Below, in pieces: positions 46,547 to 54,821 of a DNA stretch of 64,000 nt. The position numbers were made by a program, and so were the translations under genes. The notes under the pieces were generated by a model. That model ran no database searches. It saw nothing but the letters and a program-made list of their open reading frames with translations, and was not told where the DNA came from. The stretch's first letter is position 1. Every line of letters starts with the position of its first letter. This DNA comes from Pseudomonas sp. A34-9 (GTDB lineage Bacteria; Pseudomonadota; Gammaproteobacteria; Pseudomonadales; Pseudomonadaceae). Location: NCBI RefSeq assembly GCF_029543085.1, contig NZ_CP119967.1, positions 5,172,501-5,236,500 of the forward strand, read 5' to 3'.

Positions 46547-47290
46547 CTAGCGACTGGCGATCTTCATGCTTTTTTTCTCACTGCCTTCGACCAGAAAGAA
46601 GCGGTATTCGCGGCCCTTTTCCTTGTCGAAGGCAAAGGTCTTGCCCGCCAGCACATGGTGTTTGGTGGTTGCGCCGCAGTCGCTTTCCTTGCTCAGCGAA
46701 CAACTCTTGAACTCATCGACGATCAGCACGGTGTTGCCATCGTTGCGCAGTTCATAGCGTTTTTCGCTGTCATTGATGACGGTGGCAAAACGCGCGTCCT
46801 TGGGCCGCACAAAGAAGATCGTGCCGAAGCCGGTCATTACGTTGACCCCGGCCGACAGCGAGTTTTTGTAGTCTTCGCGCTCTTCGTTGCTGACCACGAA
46901 CTCGTCTTCCTTTTCCGGCACCACCGGGACGAAACGCACTCGGAAATAACGCTCGCGATCACGCTCGCCCATGTACAGCAAACGCGTGCCCTGCATGCCC
47001 TGCGCCGGCACGATCAGCCGCGCCGGGCTGGCCATCACGCCGTTGCGTGAAGCGCCGTCGGCGGCATTTACCACGGGCACTTCCTGCGGCACGCCATCGG
47101 CGCCGTAGACGATTTCCAGCACGTTGATCTTGACGAACGCAGTCGCATCGCCGCTGTTGAACACCCGTTTGAGGTAGGTACTTTTATCGGCGTCGAGATA
47201 GTCGTAGACGGTGCCGACGTTGATTTGCGGACCGGCCTGCGCCGTCAGGCAAAACACACTGAGCACGCCCAGCAGAAAACCACGGTTCAT
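46547..47290 (-). CDS. CS1/cable-type pilus periplasmic chaperone
   Basis: Alternate (alpha-family) fimbrial chaperone, 247 residues, signal peptide MNRGFLLGVLSVFCLTAQA. The start at 47290 has GGAG nine bases upstream; an ATG at 47305 lacks a comparable site. The immunoglobulin-like chaperone pattern is visible: N-terminal GTVYDYLDADKSTYLKRVFN strand, the basic LLYMGERDRERYFRVRFVPV segment with the Arg that anchors subunits, and NDGNTVLIVDEFKSC in domain two. It would stabilise pilin subunits in the periplasm and hand them to the usher by donor-strand exchange. It is downstream of the tip adhesin by 44 bases. Confidence 0.85.
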   Translation of the reverse strand: MNRGFLLGVLSVFCLTAQAGPQINVGTVYDYLDADKSTYLKRVFNSGDATAFVKINVLEIVYGADGVPQEVPVVNAADGASRNGVMASPARLIVPAQGMQGTRLLYMGERDRERYFRVRFVPVVPEKEDEFVVSNEEREDYKNSLSAGVNVMTGFGTIFFVRPKDARFATVINDSEKRYELRNDGNTVLIVDEFKSCSLSKESDCGATTKHHVLAGKTFAFDKEKGREYRFFLVEGSEKKSMKIASR

Positions 47291-47334
47291 CGCGTTCAAC
47301 TCCATGAATGTCGAAAAGGACCGGACGGGAGCGC

Positions 47335-48552
47335 TCATGCTTCCGAGTCCCAGATAATGGTGATGTTGCCGCGCAGCCGGTCGTTGAGGCCGGGGCGCAG
47401 GAGGAAATCGATCGCAAACGGGTCCAGCTCGAAATGCATCGCGCCGGGCTTGCGCTCGACATAGAGGCTGGGCTGGAACGGGCCGGCCCAGTTGTTGAAA
47501 CTCAATGGAATCCTGTTGACCGGGGCGTTGCCGGGGCCGTCAATTCCCGCCGGCAAGCTCATGGAGACCTTGACCTGAACGGAGTTGCCCAAGGGGCTGC
47601 CAAGGGTGCAGTAAGGACCGCCCAGGGAATCGCACAGCATCATCACCTTGAAGCGTGAAGACGCCGAAATGAAGAACGGTTGATCGCGGAAGATACGCTT
47701 CGGCTTGCGCCCGCTGTCGATCCACGGCGCCCATCCGCCTTCGGGTTCCAGCGACACTTTGTTGCCACCCGGCGGGAGATCGACTTTGAGGGTGTGCTGT
47801 ACGTCCAGCACGAAGTCCAGGGTCAGAGTCTCGTCGTCCGGGAACATCATGTAGCCCATATGGAAATCGCCCCCTGGACCCATGGTGTAAGTAATCGATC
47901 CGGTGTACAGACCGCTCGACATGCTCAACGGATTAGGCGTCTTTAGCTCATAGGCAAAATCGAGCTTGTCGAAGACCATCGAGGGGATACGGAAAAGGGT
48001 ATTTTTGGCGCAAGACGCCTCCACCGGGGTATGCCAGAAAAAACGGTAAATAGTGCTGTTAAACCCCGACAAGCCGCTGCCGACGCAAGGCGAAGGGGCA
48101 TAAAGCCAACCGGTTCCAGACCTCCAGAGCTTGTCATGTGCCTGCCCGGTGTGTGATATGCCAGTGATCTCCTCCACCCGATCACCCAGCACATAAGTGG
48201 AGCCGACGCCGGTGATACGTACCTCGACGGTCTCCGTTTCCTGGGTATCCTGATTGGTGATGGTCAACCGTCGCCAATCTGCGGGGACTTTCACCGTGAT
48301 ACCGTCACCCGGTATGAGTGGGCGGTTTGAACTGTAACGAACTGGCAACTCGATGCTGAACATTTTGCCGTCAGCGCATTTCGCGGGAAAAGCCAGGCAA
48401 TAGCCGCTATTGGCGGTCTGGTTTTCGAACAGGTTCTTGTTTGGCTGCGAAGGATCCGGGCGAAACAGCGCACGAATTTCCTGATTAATCGCCTGAGCCG
48501 CCGGCATGACCAGCGCCAGCGCCAATGCACACCCAGCTGTAAATATCTTCAT
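47335..48552 (-). CDS. CS1/cable-type pilus tip adhesin
   Basis: Two-domain tip subunit resembling CfaE/CblD, 405 residues from the ATG at 48552, signal peptide MKIFTAGCALALALVMPA with cleavage after AQA. The N-terminal half contains paired Cys (SGYCLAFPAKCADG, SPCVGSG with a later Cys) expected of an adhesin domain. The C-terminal pilin-like domain starts around the LYTGSITYTMGPGGDF segment, a characteristic stretch of the CfaE family. It follows the usher by 4 bases. It would sit at the fibre tip and bind a surface or host receptor; the ligand is unknown. Confidence 0.82.
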   Translation of the reverse strand: MKIFTAGCALALALVMPAAQAINQEIRALFRPDPSQPNKNLFENQTANSGYCLAFPAKCADGKMFSIELPVRYSSNRPLIPGDGITVKVPADWRRLTITNQDTQETETVEVRITGVGSTYVLGDRVEEITGISHTGQAHDKLWRSGTGWLYAPSPCVGSGLSGFNSTIYRFFWHTPVEASCAKNTLFRIPSMVFDKLDFAYELKTPNPLSMSSGLYTGSITYTMGPGGDFHMGYMMFPDDETLTLDFVLDVQHTLKVDLPPGGNKVSLEPEGGWAPWIDSGRKPKRIFRDQPFFISASSRFKVMMLCDSLGGPYCTLGSPLGNSVQVKVSMSLPAGIDGPGNAPVNRIPLSFNNWAGPFQPSLYVERKPGAMHFELDPFAIDFLLRPGLNDRLRGNITIIWDSEA

Positions 48553-48556
48553 GGGA

Positions 48557-51079
48557 TCAACCTGCCTTCTGTTCTGTGGAATTGACGTCGGCAAGGGTGT
48601 CCGGCGTGCAACGCAGGTCGCCGATCATCAACACATTGTTTTCACTGCGATGACTGCCGGCATCGAGGCGGAACTGACACAGCAACTGGTTGCCCTGACG
48701 CACTTCCAGGGTCGGTGAGCCGGCATTCATTTCCATCGAGAAGAACCCGTCGACTTCGGTCACCCCACGGCTGGCGTGGTTGATCACGTGGTGGCCCTTG
48801 AGCGCCCGCCCCTGCCCATCCACCAGTCGGCCGAGCACGGTCAGGGTTTTCATCACGCGGACCTTGCGGTACTCCACGCCCCCCTTGTTCAGGTGATAGC
48901 GGGTACGCGGTGGCTCGATGGACGCGGCCGGTACGTGGTTGCCCTCGAAGTCGAAACTCACCGAACTGTTCTGGTAAGCGGTGATCGGGATGAAATTGCG
49001 CCCCGGCTTCAACGCCGCACCGCCGCCGCTGTAATCGTCGGCCCGCAGAACGATGTCGTCGATGTCCGACTCGACGTCGACAATCAGCCCGGCGCCGCGC
49101 ACTTCGCTCTGACTGGTCATGAGCATCTGCTGCCCGCCGACCACCAGCGTGCTGTCGACGTTGAGGCCGCCGGTGAAGTTGCCGTTGTAAGAAGAACGCT
49201 GGATGAAACCGTCGCCGCTGACCGAATCGGTGCGGAAATTGGCCAGGCTGGATACGCCCACGCCATACGTGTCGGTGAGCGCCGTAAGCGAGACGTTTTG
49301 CAGGACGTGATCCTGAAAATCCTTGCGCCAGCCGAGCGAAGCGTTGTTGTCACGCGTGCCGTCGCGGGCCGTGCGTGAGCCGATACTGCCGGTGATCTGC
49401 TGGCCGGGGGCGCCGAGCGCCATGTTGATGCTCAGGTCGACCCCGCGATTGCGCGCATCGCCGCTGCTGAAACTGCCCGGCCGATCAAAGACTGACAGGC
49501 GCCAACTGGCATCGCTGCCCAGCACCATCGTGCGCTGGGTCCAGCCCAGATCGACACCCATCCCTTCGACATTGCCCTCGCTGTGCGAGACCCGCGCGTT
49601 GACCGAACTCTTGCTGCTGAGGCGATGGTTGAGCGCCAACGAAGAATTACTGGTCTGGCCAATAAACACATTGCGCGGCCGGATCCGAGTGCCATCGGGC
49701 AACGTATCGTAGGTATTGGTGGTGTCGAGCCAACTGCGGTTGTGGCTGACAACAATGCTGCCGGCGCCGTAGTTGTAGAGGCTTTGCAGATCGAGACCGG
49801 TGCCGTAATCCTCGGTCTTGTAGACGTTGGCGTACAGACTGATGTGGTTGGCCAGGGTCCAGTCGATGGACGTGCCGTATTGCAGCTTTTCACGGATCTG
49901 CCGCGCCGACAGGCCGAGAATCACCCGTGGATGCAGCAAGTAATTGACCGAAGCGCCCGCCGTCGGGCTGCCGCTGGCCTGGGTGTCCCAGTTGCTCAGC
50001 AGTTTCTGTTCTTCACCGGCGAACACGTTGTAACGCCAGCGCTCGTCGAGGTTGCGCCAGTTGTTGGGCTTGTACACCAACTCCTGAGTGGTGGAGGTGA
50101 TCTGGCCGTCTTCGATCAGCCGCACTTCCACTTCATAAATGCCGCCGGGCAATGGTCGGGTGTCGAGGGTCTGCAAACCGGCCGGCACCGATTGGGTATT
50201 GATCAGCAGGCCGTCGCGCCAGATCTCCACCGAACCCTGGCGGTTGGCAGTGACGTAGATCGGATAAACGCTGGGCATCGGGCTGTTGATGGCCAGGCTG
50301 TCGGAGCTGCCGTACATCACACCGACGGCGGTGTCGGGGCTGGTGCCGAACGTGCGCGGTTGACGGGTCAGCCCTTCGGAATTGGGGGTGAAATAGCCCA
50401 GGCGGAAAAAACTGCCTTGCAGTTCGCGCTGGGTGTGCAGCTCTTGAATGGCGTGATAAAGCTTGTCGTCCGGACCGCCGAGGCGGGCCAATTGCAGATT
50501 CAGCGTCTGGCTCCAGTTGCCCAGGCTTGAGCTGGCTTCTAGGCCAAAGCGTCCGCCGAGATCCTGGTCCTGACCGCCATTGAGATTGAGCTGATTACGC
50601 ACCATCAAGCCGTGACTGCCGCTGTCGGGCTGTTCGTAATAACGCTTGGCCTCGACATCGCGTTCGGCGTTCTCGGTAAGAATCGAGACCAGCGAGTTTT
50701 CCAGGTTGTAGTGCACCGCCAGAAACTGGTCCGGGCAGGAGCCACTGCACGCCCCCAGTGGCACACCGGGCTTGAGAAAACTCGCCCACTTTTCGCGTTC
50801 GGCGGGGCCCAAACGGTTTTCGCTGGTGTCGGTGAATTCGAGCAGGGTGATGCGATCATCGCGGGACAACACCACCATGGCCTCACCCAGCGGTTGCTGA
50901 TCGACTTCGACCCGTACCGCCAGAGGCACATCAAAGAAATGCTCTTCGAAATCCGCCGGCAAACCCTTGGCCTGCGCCAGCAGACTGCGGGGTGTGGTTC
51001 CGGTGGAGTTGGACGCCACGGCTGCGCTGGCACAAAACAACAGCGCAAGCGCAGCCGCGATGGGTGTCATCGGGAACAT
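48557..51079 (-). CDS. alternate chaperone-usher pathway outer-membrane usher
   Basis: Outer-membrane beta-barrel usher of the CfaC/CblC/TcfC type, 840 residues. Start at 51079 gives signal peptide MFPMTPIAAALALLFCASAA. A periplasmic N-terminal domain with an ACSGSC Cys pair, a plug region (GSVEIWRDGLLINTQSVPAG, then GGIYEVEVRLIEDGQ), a long barrel of alternating strands and a C-terminal domain (TLTVLGRLVDGQGRALKG) are visible. The usher recruits chaperone-pilin complexes and threads the fibre outwards. It is second in the operon, 113 bases after the major pilin, a gap that may allow partial termination so that pilin is made in excess. Confidence 0.87.
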   Translation of the reverse strand: MFPMTPIAAALALLFCASAAVASNSTGTTPRSLLAQAKGLPADFEEHFFDVPLAVRVEVDQQPLGEAMVVLSRDDRITLLEFTDTSENRLGPAEREKWASFLKPGVPLGACSGSCPDQFLAVHYNLENSLVSILTENAERDVEAKRYYEQPDSGSHGLMVRNQLNLNGGQDQDLGGRFGLEASSSLGNWSQTLNLQLARLGGPDDKLYHAIQELHTQRELQGSFFRLGYFTPNSEGLTRQPRTFGTSPDTAVGVMYGSSDSLAINSPMPSVYPIYVTANRQGSVEIWRDGLLINTQSVPAGLQTLDTRPLPGGIYEVEVRLIEDGQITSTTQELVYKPNNWRNLDERWRYNVFAGEEQKLLSNWDTQASGSPTAGASVNYLLHPRVILGLSARQIREKLQYGTSIDWTLANHISLYANVYKTEDYGTGLDLQSLYNYGAGSIVVSHNRSWLDTTNTYDTLPDGTRIRPRNVFIGQTSNSSLALNHRLSSKSSVNARVSHSEGNVEGMGVDLGWTQRTMVLGSDASWRLSVFDRPGSFSSGDARNRGVDLSINMALGAPGQQITGSIGSRTARDGTRDNNASLGWRKDFQDHVLQNVSLTALTDTYGVGVSSLANFRTDSVSGDGFIQRSSYNGNFTGGLNVDSTLVVGGQQMLMTSQSEVRGAGLIVDVESDIDDIVLRADDYSGGGAALKPGRNFIPITAYQNSSVSFDFEGNHVPAASIEPPRTRYHLNKGGVEYRKVRVMKTLTVLGRLVDGQGRALKGHHVINHASRGVTEVDGFFSMEMNAGSPTLEVRQGNQLLCQFRLDAGSHRSENNVLMIGDLRCTPDTLADVNSTEQKAG

Positions 51080-51192
51080 GAACTCGTACTCTGATTTACA
51101 AACAAGGAAAGTCCGCCGGGGCAAACATTGCTGCCTGCCCCGTCGGTTAGCGCCACGTTTAAAAGTGCACGCTTAGTGCCCGATCAATGCGA

Positions 51193-51684
51193 TCAGTTGC
51201 CAGCAATCGGCGGCACGGCATCAAAGATCATCGCCACGGAACCGGTGTAATCGCCAGGCTGGAAGTTGCTGCCACGGGCGGAGATTTTCAGCGGTGCGCG
51301 GTAGTTGACGTCGGACTCCGACTCACCCACCACCATTTGCGGGGTCAGGGTCAGTTCCTTGTTATTGAGCAAGACTTGCAGGTCGATCGAGGTGTTACCG
51401 GCTACCAGTTTCGGCTGGCTTTCCAGGCTGGCGTGTACCGAGCCATTGTTGTTGCGCACATCGAAGAAGCCATTGACGTCGCGCATTTTGCCGGTGGTCG
51501 GCTGATAGCTCATGTCCTGATCTTTGTTCACCAGATCCGGATCGGTCGGCACCACATAGAAACCGTTGGTCGGCACATGCGCGACAAGGCTGATCGAGTG
51601 CGACGCTTCACCAGCGGCGAATGCGCCAGTGGAACCCAGTGCCAGAAGAGCCAGTGGAGCGGCGATTGCGAGTTTCTTGAACAT
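51193..51684 (-). CDS. CS1/cable-type major pilin
   Basis: Major structural subunit, 163 residues from the ATG at 51684, signal peptide MFKKLAIAAPLALLALGS with cleavage after AFA. The mature N-terminus SHSISLVAHV provides the donor strand. Hallmarks are the NGFYVVPTDPD segment, an alternating-strand body (SIDLQVLLNNKELTL) and the terminal NFQPGDYTGSVAMIFDA. No Cys in the mature form, as in CfaB/CblA. It is first in the pilus operon and is preceded by a leader with a perfect 15-bp inverted repeat. The frame extends to 51774 but without signal peptide. Confidence 0.85.
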   Translation of the reverse strand: MFKKLAIAAPLALLALGSTGAFAAGEASHSISLVAHVPTNGFYVVPTDPDLVNKDQDMSYQPTTGKMRDVNGFFDVRNNNGSVHASLESQPKLVAGNTSIDLQVLLNNKELTLTPQMVVGESESDVNYRAPLKISARGSNFQPGDYTGSVAMIFDAVPPIAGN

Positions 51685-51717
51685 CGTTATGTACCTGTTT
51701 TCTTGATAGGGGATGAA

Positions 51718-51790
51718 CATTGAAAGTTCAAGACATGCACTGCCCGAGTCGCTGCCCGAGTTGAGCCAGGTCAAACTTGAACTTTCAATG
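51718..51790. promoter_or_regulatory. perfect 15-bp inverted repeat in pilus operon leader
   Basis: CATTGAAAGTTCAAG (51718-51732) and CTTGAACTTTCAATG (51776-51790) are exact complements around 43 bases that contain a direct repeat GCCCGAGT. It ends 34 bases upstream of the major pilin ATG. It could be an mRNA stem-loop or a double operator. The rest of the 510-base gap 51685-52194 is A+T-rich, with the PadR-side operator at 52149 as the only other element recognised. Confidence 0.7.
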
Positions 51791-52148
51791 TCGGGGCATC
51801 ATCGGCTGTTGTCTCTGGAAAGTAAGCAAGTAACTTCCGATAACCGCGTAGTTCAACAACCCCATGACCCGCAAGAAAAAAGAACGAAAATCCAACTTTC
51901 AAAACAGTAACTGTAAGTCATGCCCTACATACAATTTAAGTTAAAAAACCATACAGCAACTTCGCCCCTGTATAGCAGGCACAAGTGCAGATTTTAGAAT
52001 ACTTGCTCGAATTAATAGAGTTTTGACTTTAACTTCAAAGTTATCGTTGGCCGATCAGCGGCAAAAATCGCCCTGTTGCAATTTTCGTTGCCAGCGCCGC
52101 TCGTCGTGACGTGAGGAGCATGAGCAAAAAACGTCTTGCCAGCACGTA

Positions 52149-52173
52149 AAGATATATCTTAAGTTGTATCTAA
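52149..52173 (+). promoter_or_regulatory. putative PadR/YqjI operator
   Basis: AAGATATATCTT (52149-52160) is a perfect palindrome, followed by AAGTTGTATCT as a second partial half. It lies 22-46 bases upstream of the PadR-type start, a position suited to autoregulation. Confidence 0.55.
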
Positions 52174-52194
52174 ACACGACGAGAGAAGACAAAA

Positions 52195-52770
52195 ATGAGA
52201 GACCATCATTCCCCCCACCGCGAACACGGCGACGGTCGCGACGGCTTTGAGAAGCGCCCGGGCCGCGAACGCGGCGGCCGTGGCCCGCGAGTATTCGCCC
52301 CCGGCGATCTGAAATTGCTGCTGCTGGCACTGGTCGCCGAACAGCCATGCCACGGCTACGACCTGATCCGCCAGATCGAAGGCATGTTCGACGGCGCCTA
52401 CAGCCCCAGTCCCGGCGTGATCTATCCGACTCTGACCTTTCTTGAAGAAAGCGAACTGATTACCGGCGACGCCGAGGGCGGCAAAAAACGCTATAGCGTC
52501 ACCGATGCCGGGCGCCTGTCCCTGAGCGAACAAGCCGTGGCACTCGATGGCGTACGCATGCGCATCGACGTCAGCAAGCGCTCGCTGCGCGGCCATGATC
52601 GGCCGCCGGAAATCCACGAGGCGGTGCACAACCTGCGCCATGCCCTGCAAATGCACCACGGGCGCTGGAGCGCCGAAGAAATTCTGCGTGTGCGTGACCT
52701 GCTCAACGACACCGCCAAAGCCATCGTCGACGGCCCTGCCGTTCAACCTGCCCCGGAGAAAGCCGAATGA
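52195..52770 (+). CDS. PadR family regulator, YqjI-like with His-rich N-terminus
   Basis: PadR-type repressor, 191 residues. The first 30 residues are rich in His, Arg and acidic residues (MRDHHSPHREHGDGRDGFEK), as in E. coli YqjI, where this tail binds nickel. The winged helix follows: DLKLLLLALVAEQPCHGYDL, then SPGVIYPTLTFLEESELI and KRYSVTDAGR. A helical C-terminal dimerisation part (HNLRHALQMHHGRWSAEEIL) has further His. It overlaps the siderophore-reductase gene by 4 bases, the same pairing as yqjI with yqjH. Expected role: metal-responsive control of the reductase and itself. The palindrome at 52149 is the probable operator. Confidence 0.85.
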   Translation: MRDHHSPHREHGDGRDGFEKRPGRERGGRGPRVFAPGDLKLLLLALVAEQPCHGYDLIRQIEGMFDGAYSPSPGVIYPTLTFLEESELITGDAEGGKKRYSVTDAGRLSLSEQAVALDGVRMRIDVSKRSLRGHDRPPEIHEAVHNLRHALQMHHGRWSAEEILRVRDLLNDTAKAIVDGPAVQPAPEKAE

Positions 52771-53549
52771 CTGCAGTCGATACCCAAACCATTCACCGCG
52801 TGATGTACGAAATAAAACGGCGCAAGCTGGAAGTGTTGCGTGTGGTCGACCTGACCCCGCGCATGCGCCGCATCACCCTCGGCGGGCCGGAGCTGGCCGG
52901 GTTCATCAGCCTCGGCACCGATGATCATGTGAAGTTGCTGTTCCCGCAGAACGCCGAACAGACAGCGGCGCTGGAAACCATGGTGCTCGGTGGCAAGAAC
53001 GACGGGCCGACGCCCGAGATGCGCGACTACACCCCGCGTCGCTACGACCTCGATGCGCTGGAACTGGACATTGATTTTGTTCTGCACGGCGACGGCCCTG
53101 CGTCGACCTGGGCTGAGCAAGCTGCACCGGGACAATTCCTGCACATCGGCGGCCCGCGCGGCTCGATGATCGTGCCGGATATTTTCGACAGCTACCTGCT
53201 GATCGGCGACGAAACCGCCCTGCCCGCCATCGCCCGCCGCCTCGAAGGCCTCGCGGCCAATCGCAAGGCGCTGGTGGTGATCGAGGTGGAGAACGGTGCC
53301 GAGCAGCAAGTGCTGGAAAGCGCAGCGCAGGTCAATGTGATCTGGGTGTTGCGCGAGGGCGGCCAGGACAACCTGCTGACCACCGTCAAGCAATTGCAGG
53401 TGCCCAAAGGCAATCTGTACGCGTGGGTGGCGACAGAGACCAAAGTGTCGCGGCAGATTCGCCGGGTGTTGCTCGATGAGCACGGGCTGGATGAGAAGTT
53501 GGTGAAAGCCGTCGGTTACTGGCGCGCCGAAGGTTCCGAAGAGGAGTGA
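52767..53549 (+). CDS. siderophore-interacting FAD-binding protein (YqjH-like ferric reductase)
   Basis: NADPH-dependent ferric siderophore reductase family, 260 residues, cytosolic. The FAD-binding beta-barrel carries RMRRITLGGPELAGF, DDHVKLLFP and the flavin-binding RDYTPRRYD motif. The C-terminal SIP domain has LIGDETALPAIARRLEGL and a final GYWRAEGSEE segment. It releases iron from imported siderophores by reduction. It is coupled by a 4-base overlap to the PadR-type regulator and followed by a REP hairpin, so the two genes form a complete unit. Confidence 0.9.
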   Translation: MTAVDTQTIHRVMYEIKRRKLEVLRVVDLTPRMRRITLGGPELAGFISLGTDDHVKLLFPQNAEQTAALETMVLGGKNDGPTPEMRDYTPRRYDLDALELDIDFVLHGDGPASTWAEQAAPGQFLHIGGPRGSMIVPDIFDSYLLIGDETALPAIARRLEGLAANRKALVVIEVENGAEQQVLESAAQVNVIWVLREGGQDNLLTTVKQLQVPKGNLYAWVATETKVSRQIRRVLLDEHGLDEKLVKAVGYWRAEGSEEE

Positions 53550-53554
53550 GCCCC

Positions 53555-53641
53555 CTGTAGGAGCTGCCGCAGGCTGCGATCTTTTAATTTTGTTTTTAAA
53601 AGGCAAGATCAAAAGATCGCAGCCTGCGGCAGCTCCTACAG
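53555..53641. repeat. REP-type inverted repeat, copy 8
   Basis: TGTAGGAGCTGCCGCAGGC arm, an A/T-rich spacer, and the complementary arm ending GCGGCAGCTCCTACA. It separates the convergent yqjH-like and Pr6Pr genes and can terminate both. Confidence 0.9.
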
Positions 53642-53646
53642 TGGCT

Positions 53647-54288
53647 TTAACTTCGTGCGAACCGCCAGCGGTCGAGGCCGATCAGGGCCAAGCCAATCAG
53701 CACAAACCCCACCAATATCCCCCCGGCATTGATCAACACCTGTGGATAACCCAGCACCGCCACATCAATGAACGGATACGCATACGCCCCGAGCAAATGC
53801 CCGCGCAGCAAGGCATAGATGAAGTACACCAGTGGATAAATCAGCCACAACGGCAGATGCCACAGGCGCAATGTGCCTTTCGGTACGCAAAACCACCAAT
53901 AGCCCAGAAATAGCAGCGGCATCACGTCGTGCAGCAATTCATCGGCAATAAATTGCCACCCTTCAGGGTGCCACAAGTGCCGCAGCAAAATGCTGTAGGC
54001 CAGTCCCACCACAGCGATACTCACGGCAATGCCACTGCTCACCCACGGCTGCAAAAACCAACGGCGTGCAGCGGATTCTCGCTCGGTCACGGCACAGGTC
54101 AGCACCGTCGCCACCAGCGTGTTGGTCAATATCGTGAAGTAACTGAAAAAACTCACCAGCCCGCCCAACAGGCTGGCACCGACACTCAAGCGCGCGAAGA
54201 AAATCAGGTAAAGCTGAATGGCCAATCCGGCCCAGCCCAACACGGCGACAAGGGTGATCAGGCGACGGCGCCGCCAGCCAGCGTCCAT
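53647..54288 (-). CDS. Pr6Pr family integral membrane protein
   Basis: Polytopic membrane protein, 213 residues, about six helices. The FFSYFTILTNTLVATVLTC helix, a histidine in LLRHLWHPEGWQFIADELLH and the YWWFCVPKGTLRLWHLPLWL segment followed by VYFIYALLRG are characteristic of the Pr6Pr/FAR-17a-AIG1-like group. Its role is unknown in bacteria. It begins one base after the stop of the VF530-like gene, so the two are co-transcribed. Confidence 0.78.
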   Translation of the reverse strand: MDAGWRRRRLITLVAVLGWAGLAIQLYLIFFARLSVGASLLGGLVSFFSYFTILTNTLVATVLTCAVTERESAARRWFLQPWVSSGIAVSIAVVGLAYSILLRHLWHPEGWQFIADELLHDVMPLLFLGYWWFCVPKGTLRLWHLPLWLIYPLVYFIYALLRGHLLGAYAYPFIDVAVLGYPQVLINAGGILVGFVLIGLALIGLDRWRFARS

Positions 54289-54289
54289 G

Positions 54290-54520
54290 TCAGAGCGGTC
54301 GCTTGGTGCGCATCAACTTGACGTACAAACGCTCGACCTTCTCCCGCGCCCATGGGGTTTTGCGCAGGAACGTCAGGCTCGACTTGATGCTCGGATCGCT
54401 CTTGAAGCAGCGGATATCGATGCGCTCGGCCAGCCCTGACCATTCGTAATGGCTCACCAAGGCGTTGAGGATCTGTTCAAGGGTCACGCCGTGCAGCGGA
54501 TCGGGGGTTTGTTCGTTCAT
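54290..54520 (-). CDS. VF530 family (DUF2132) small DNA-binding-like protein
   Basis: Small protein, 76 residues from the ATG at 54520, which has AAAGG at suitable spacing; the longer frame to 54562 lacks it. The sequence [20 protein letters not shown], then [20 protein letters not shown] and REKVERLYV is the standard VF530 core, a helical fold described as DNA-binding in Vibrio. It heads a two-gene unit with the Pr6Pr protein. Function is uncertain. Confidence 0.85.
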   Translation of the reverse strand: MNEQTPDPLHGVTLEQILNALVSHYEWSGLAERIDIRCFKSDPSIKSSLTFLRKTPWAREKVERLYVKLMRTKRPL

Positions 54521-54821
54521 GCCAGGCCTTTGGGCGAAGTGAAAAATGCAGAAGCCGCGCACCTTAGCCGAGGGGGTGCTGCGGTGGAAGGGCTTCCTTC
54601 AAATGTAGGCCAACCGGTGAAGATCGCAGCCTGCGCCCGGCCCGACAATGCGCCCGTTTGCCGCACTGTTACCGAATCCGAAAGGCTGCATGTCAGCAAA
54701 AGCCCTTTGTCTTTTTGTTACAGATCATTATCCTGCCGCCCTTCGGCTGAATCGCTTCACTGCCTGCGACCTATTGAAGCACTCAGCCTGCACTCCCAAA
54801 ACACCAAAAAAAGACTTCGCC
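54521..54821. other. intergenic region before oprB with a REP fragment
   Basis: This 301-base gap holds a single half of a REP-type repeat, AAGATCGCAGCCTGCG at about 54620-54635, without its partner arm. It must also carry the divergent promoters of the VF530-like gene and oprB. A C/A-rich leader (ACACCAAAAAAAGAC) precedes the oprB ATG. No further gene was seen. Confidence 0.55.

Noticed and set aside
51718..51790. Invertible promoter (fim-like phase switch) at the pilus operon
   Set aside because: The two 15-bp arms are only 43 bases apart, much shorter than known invertible segments, and no recombinase gene is near. Kept only as an inverted repeat of unknown role.
54520..54562. Longer start for the VF530-like protein
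   Set aside because: The upstream ATG has no ribosome-binding site, whereas the ATG at 54520 has AAAGG at normal spacing and gives the family-standard N-terminus.
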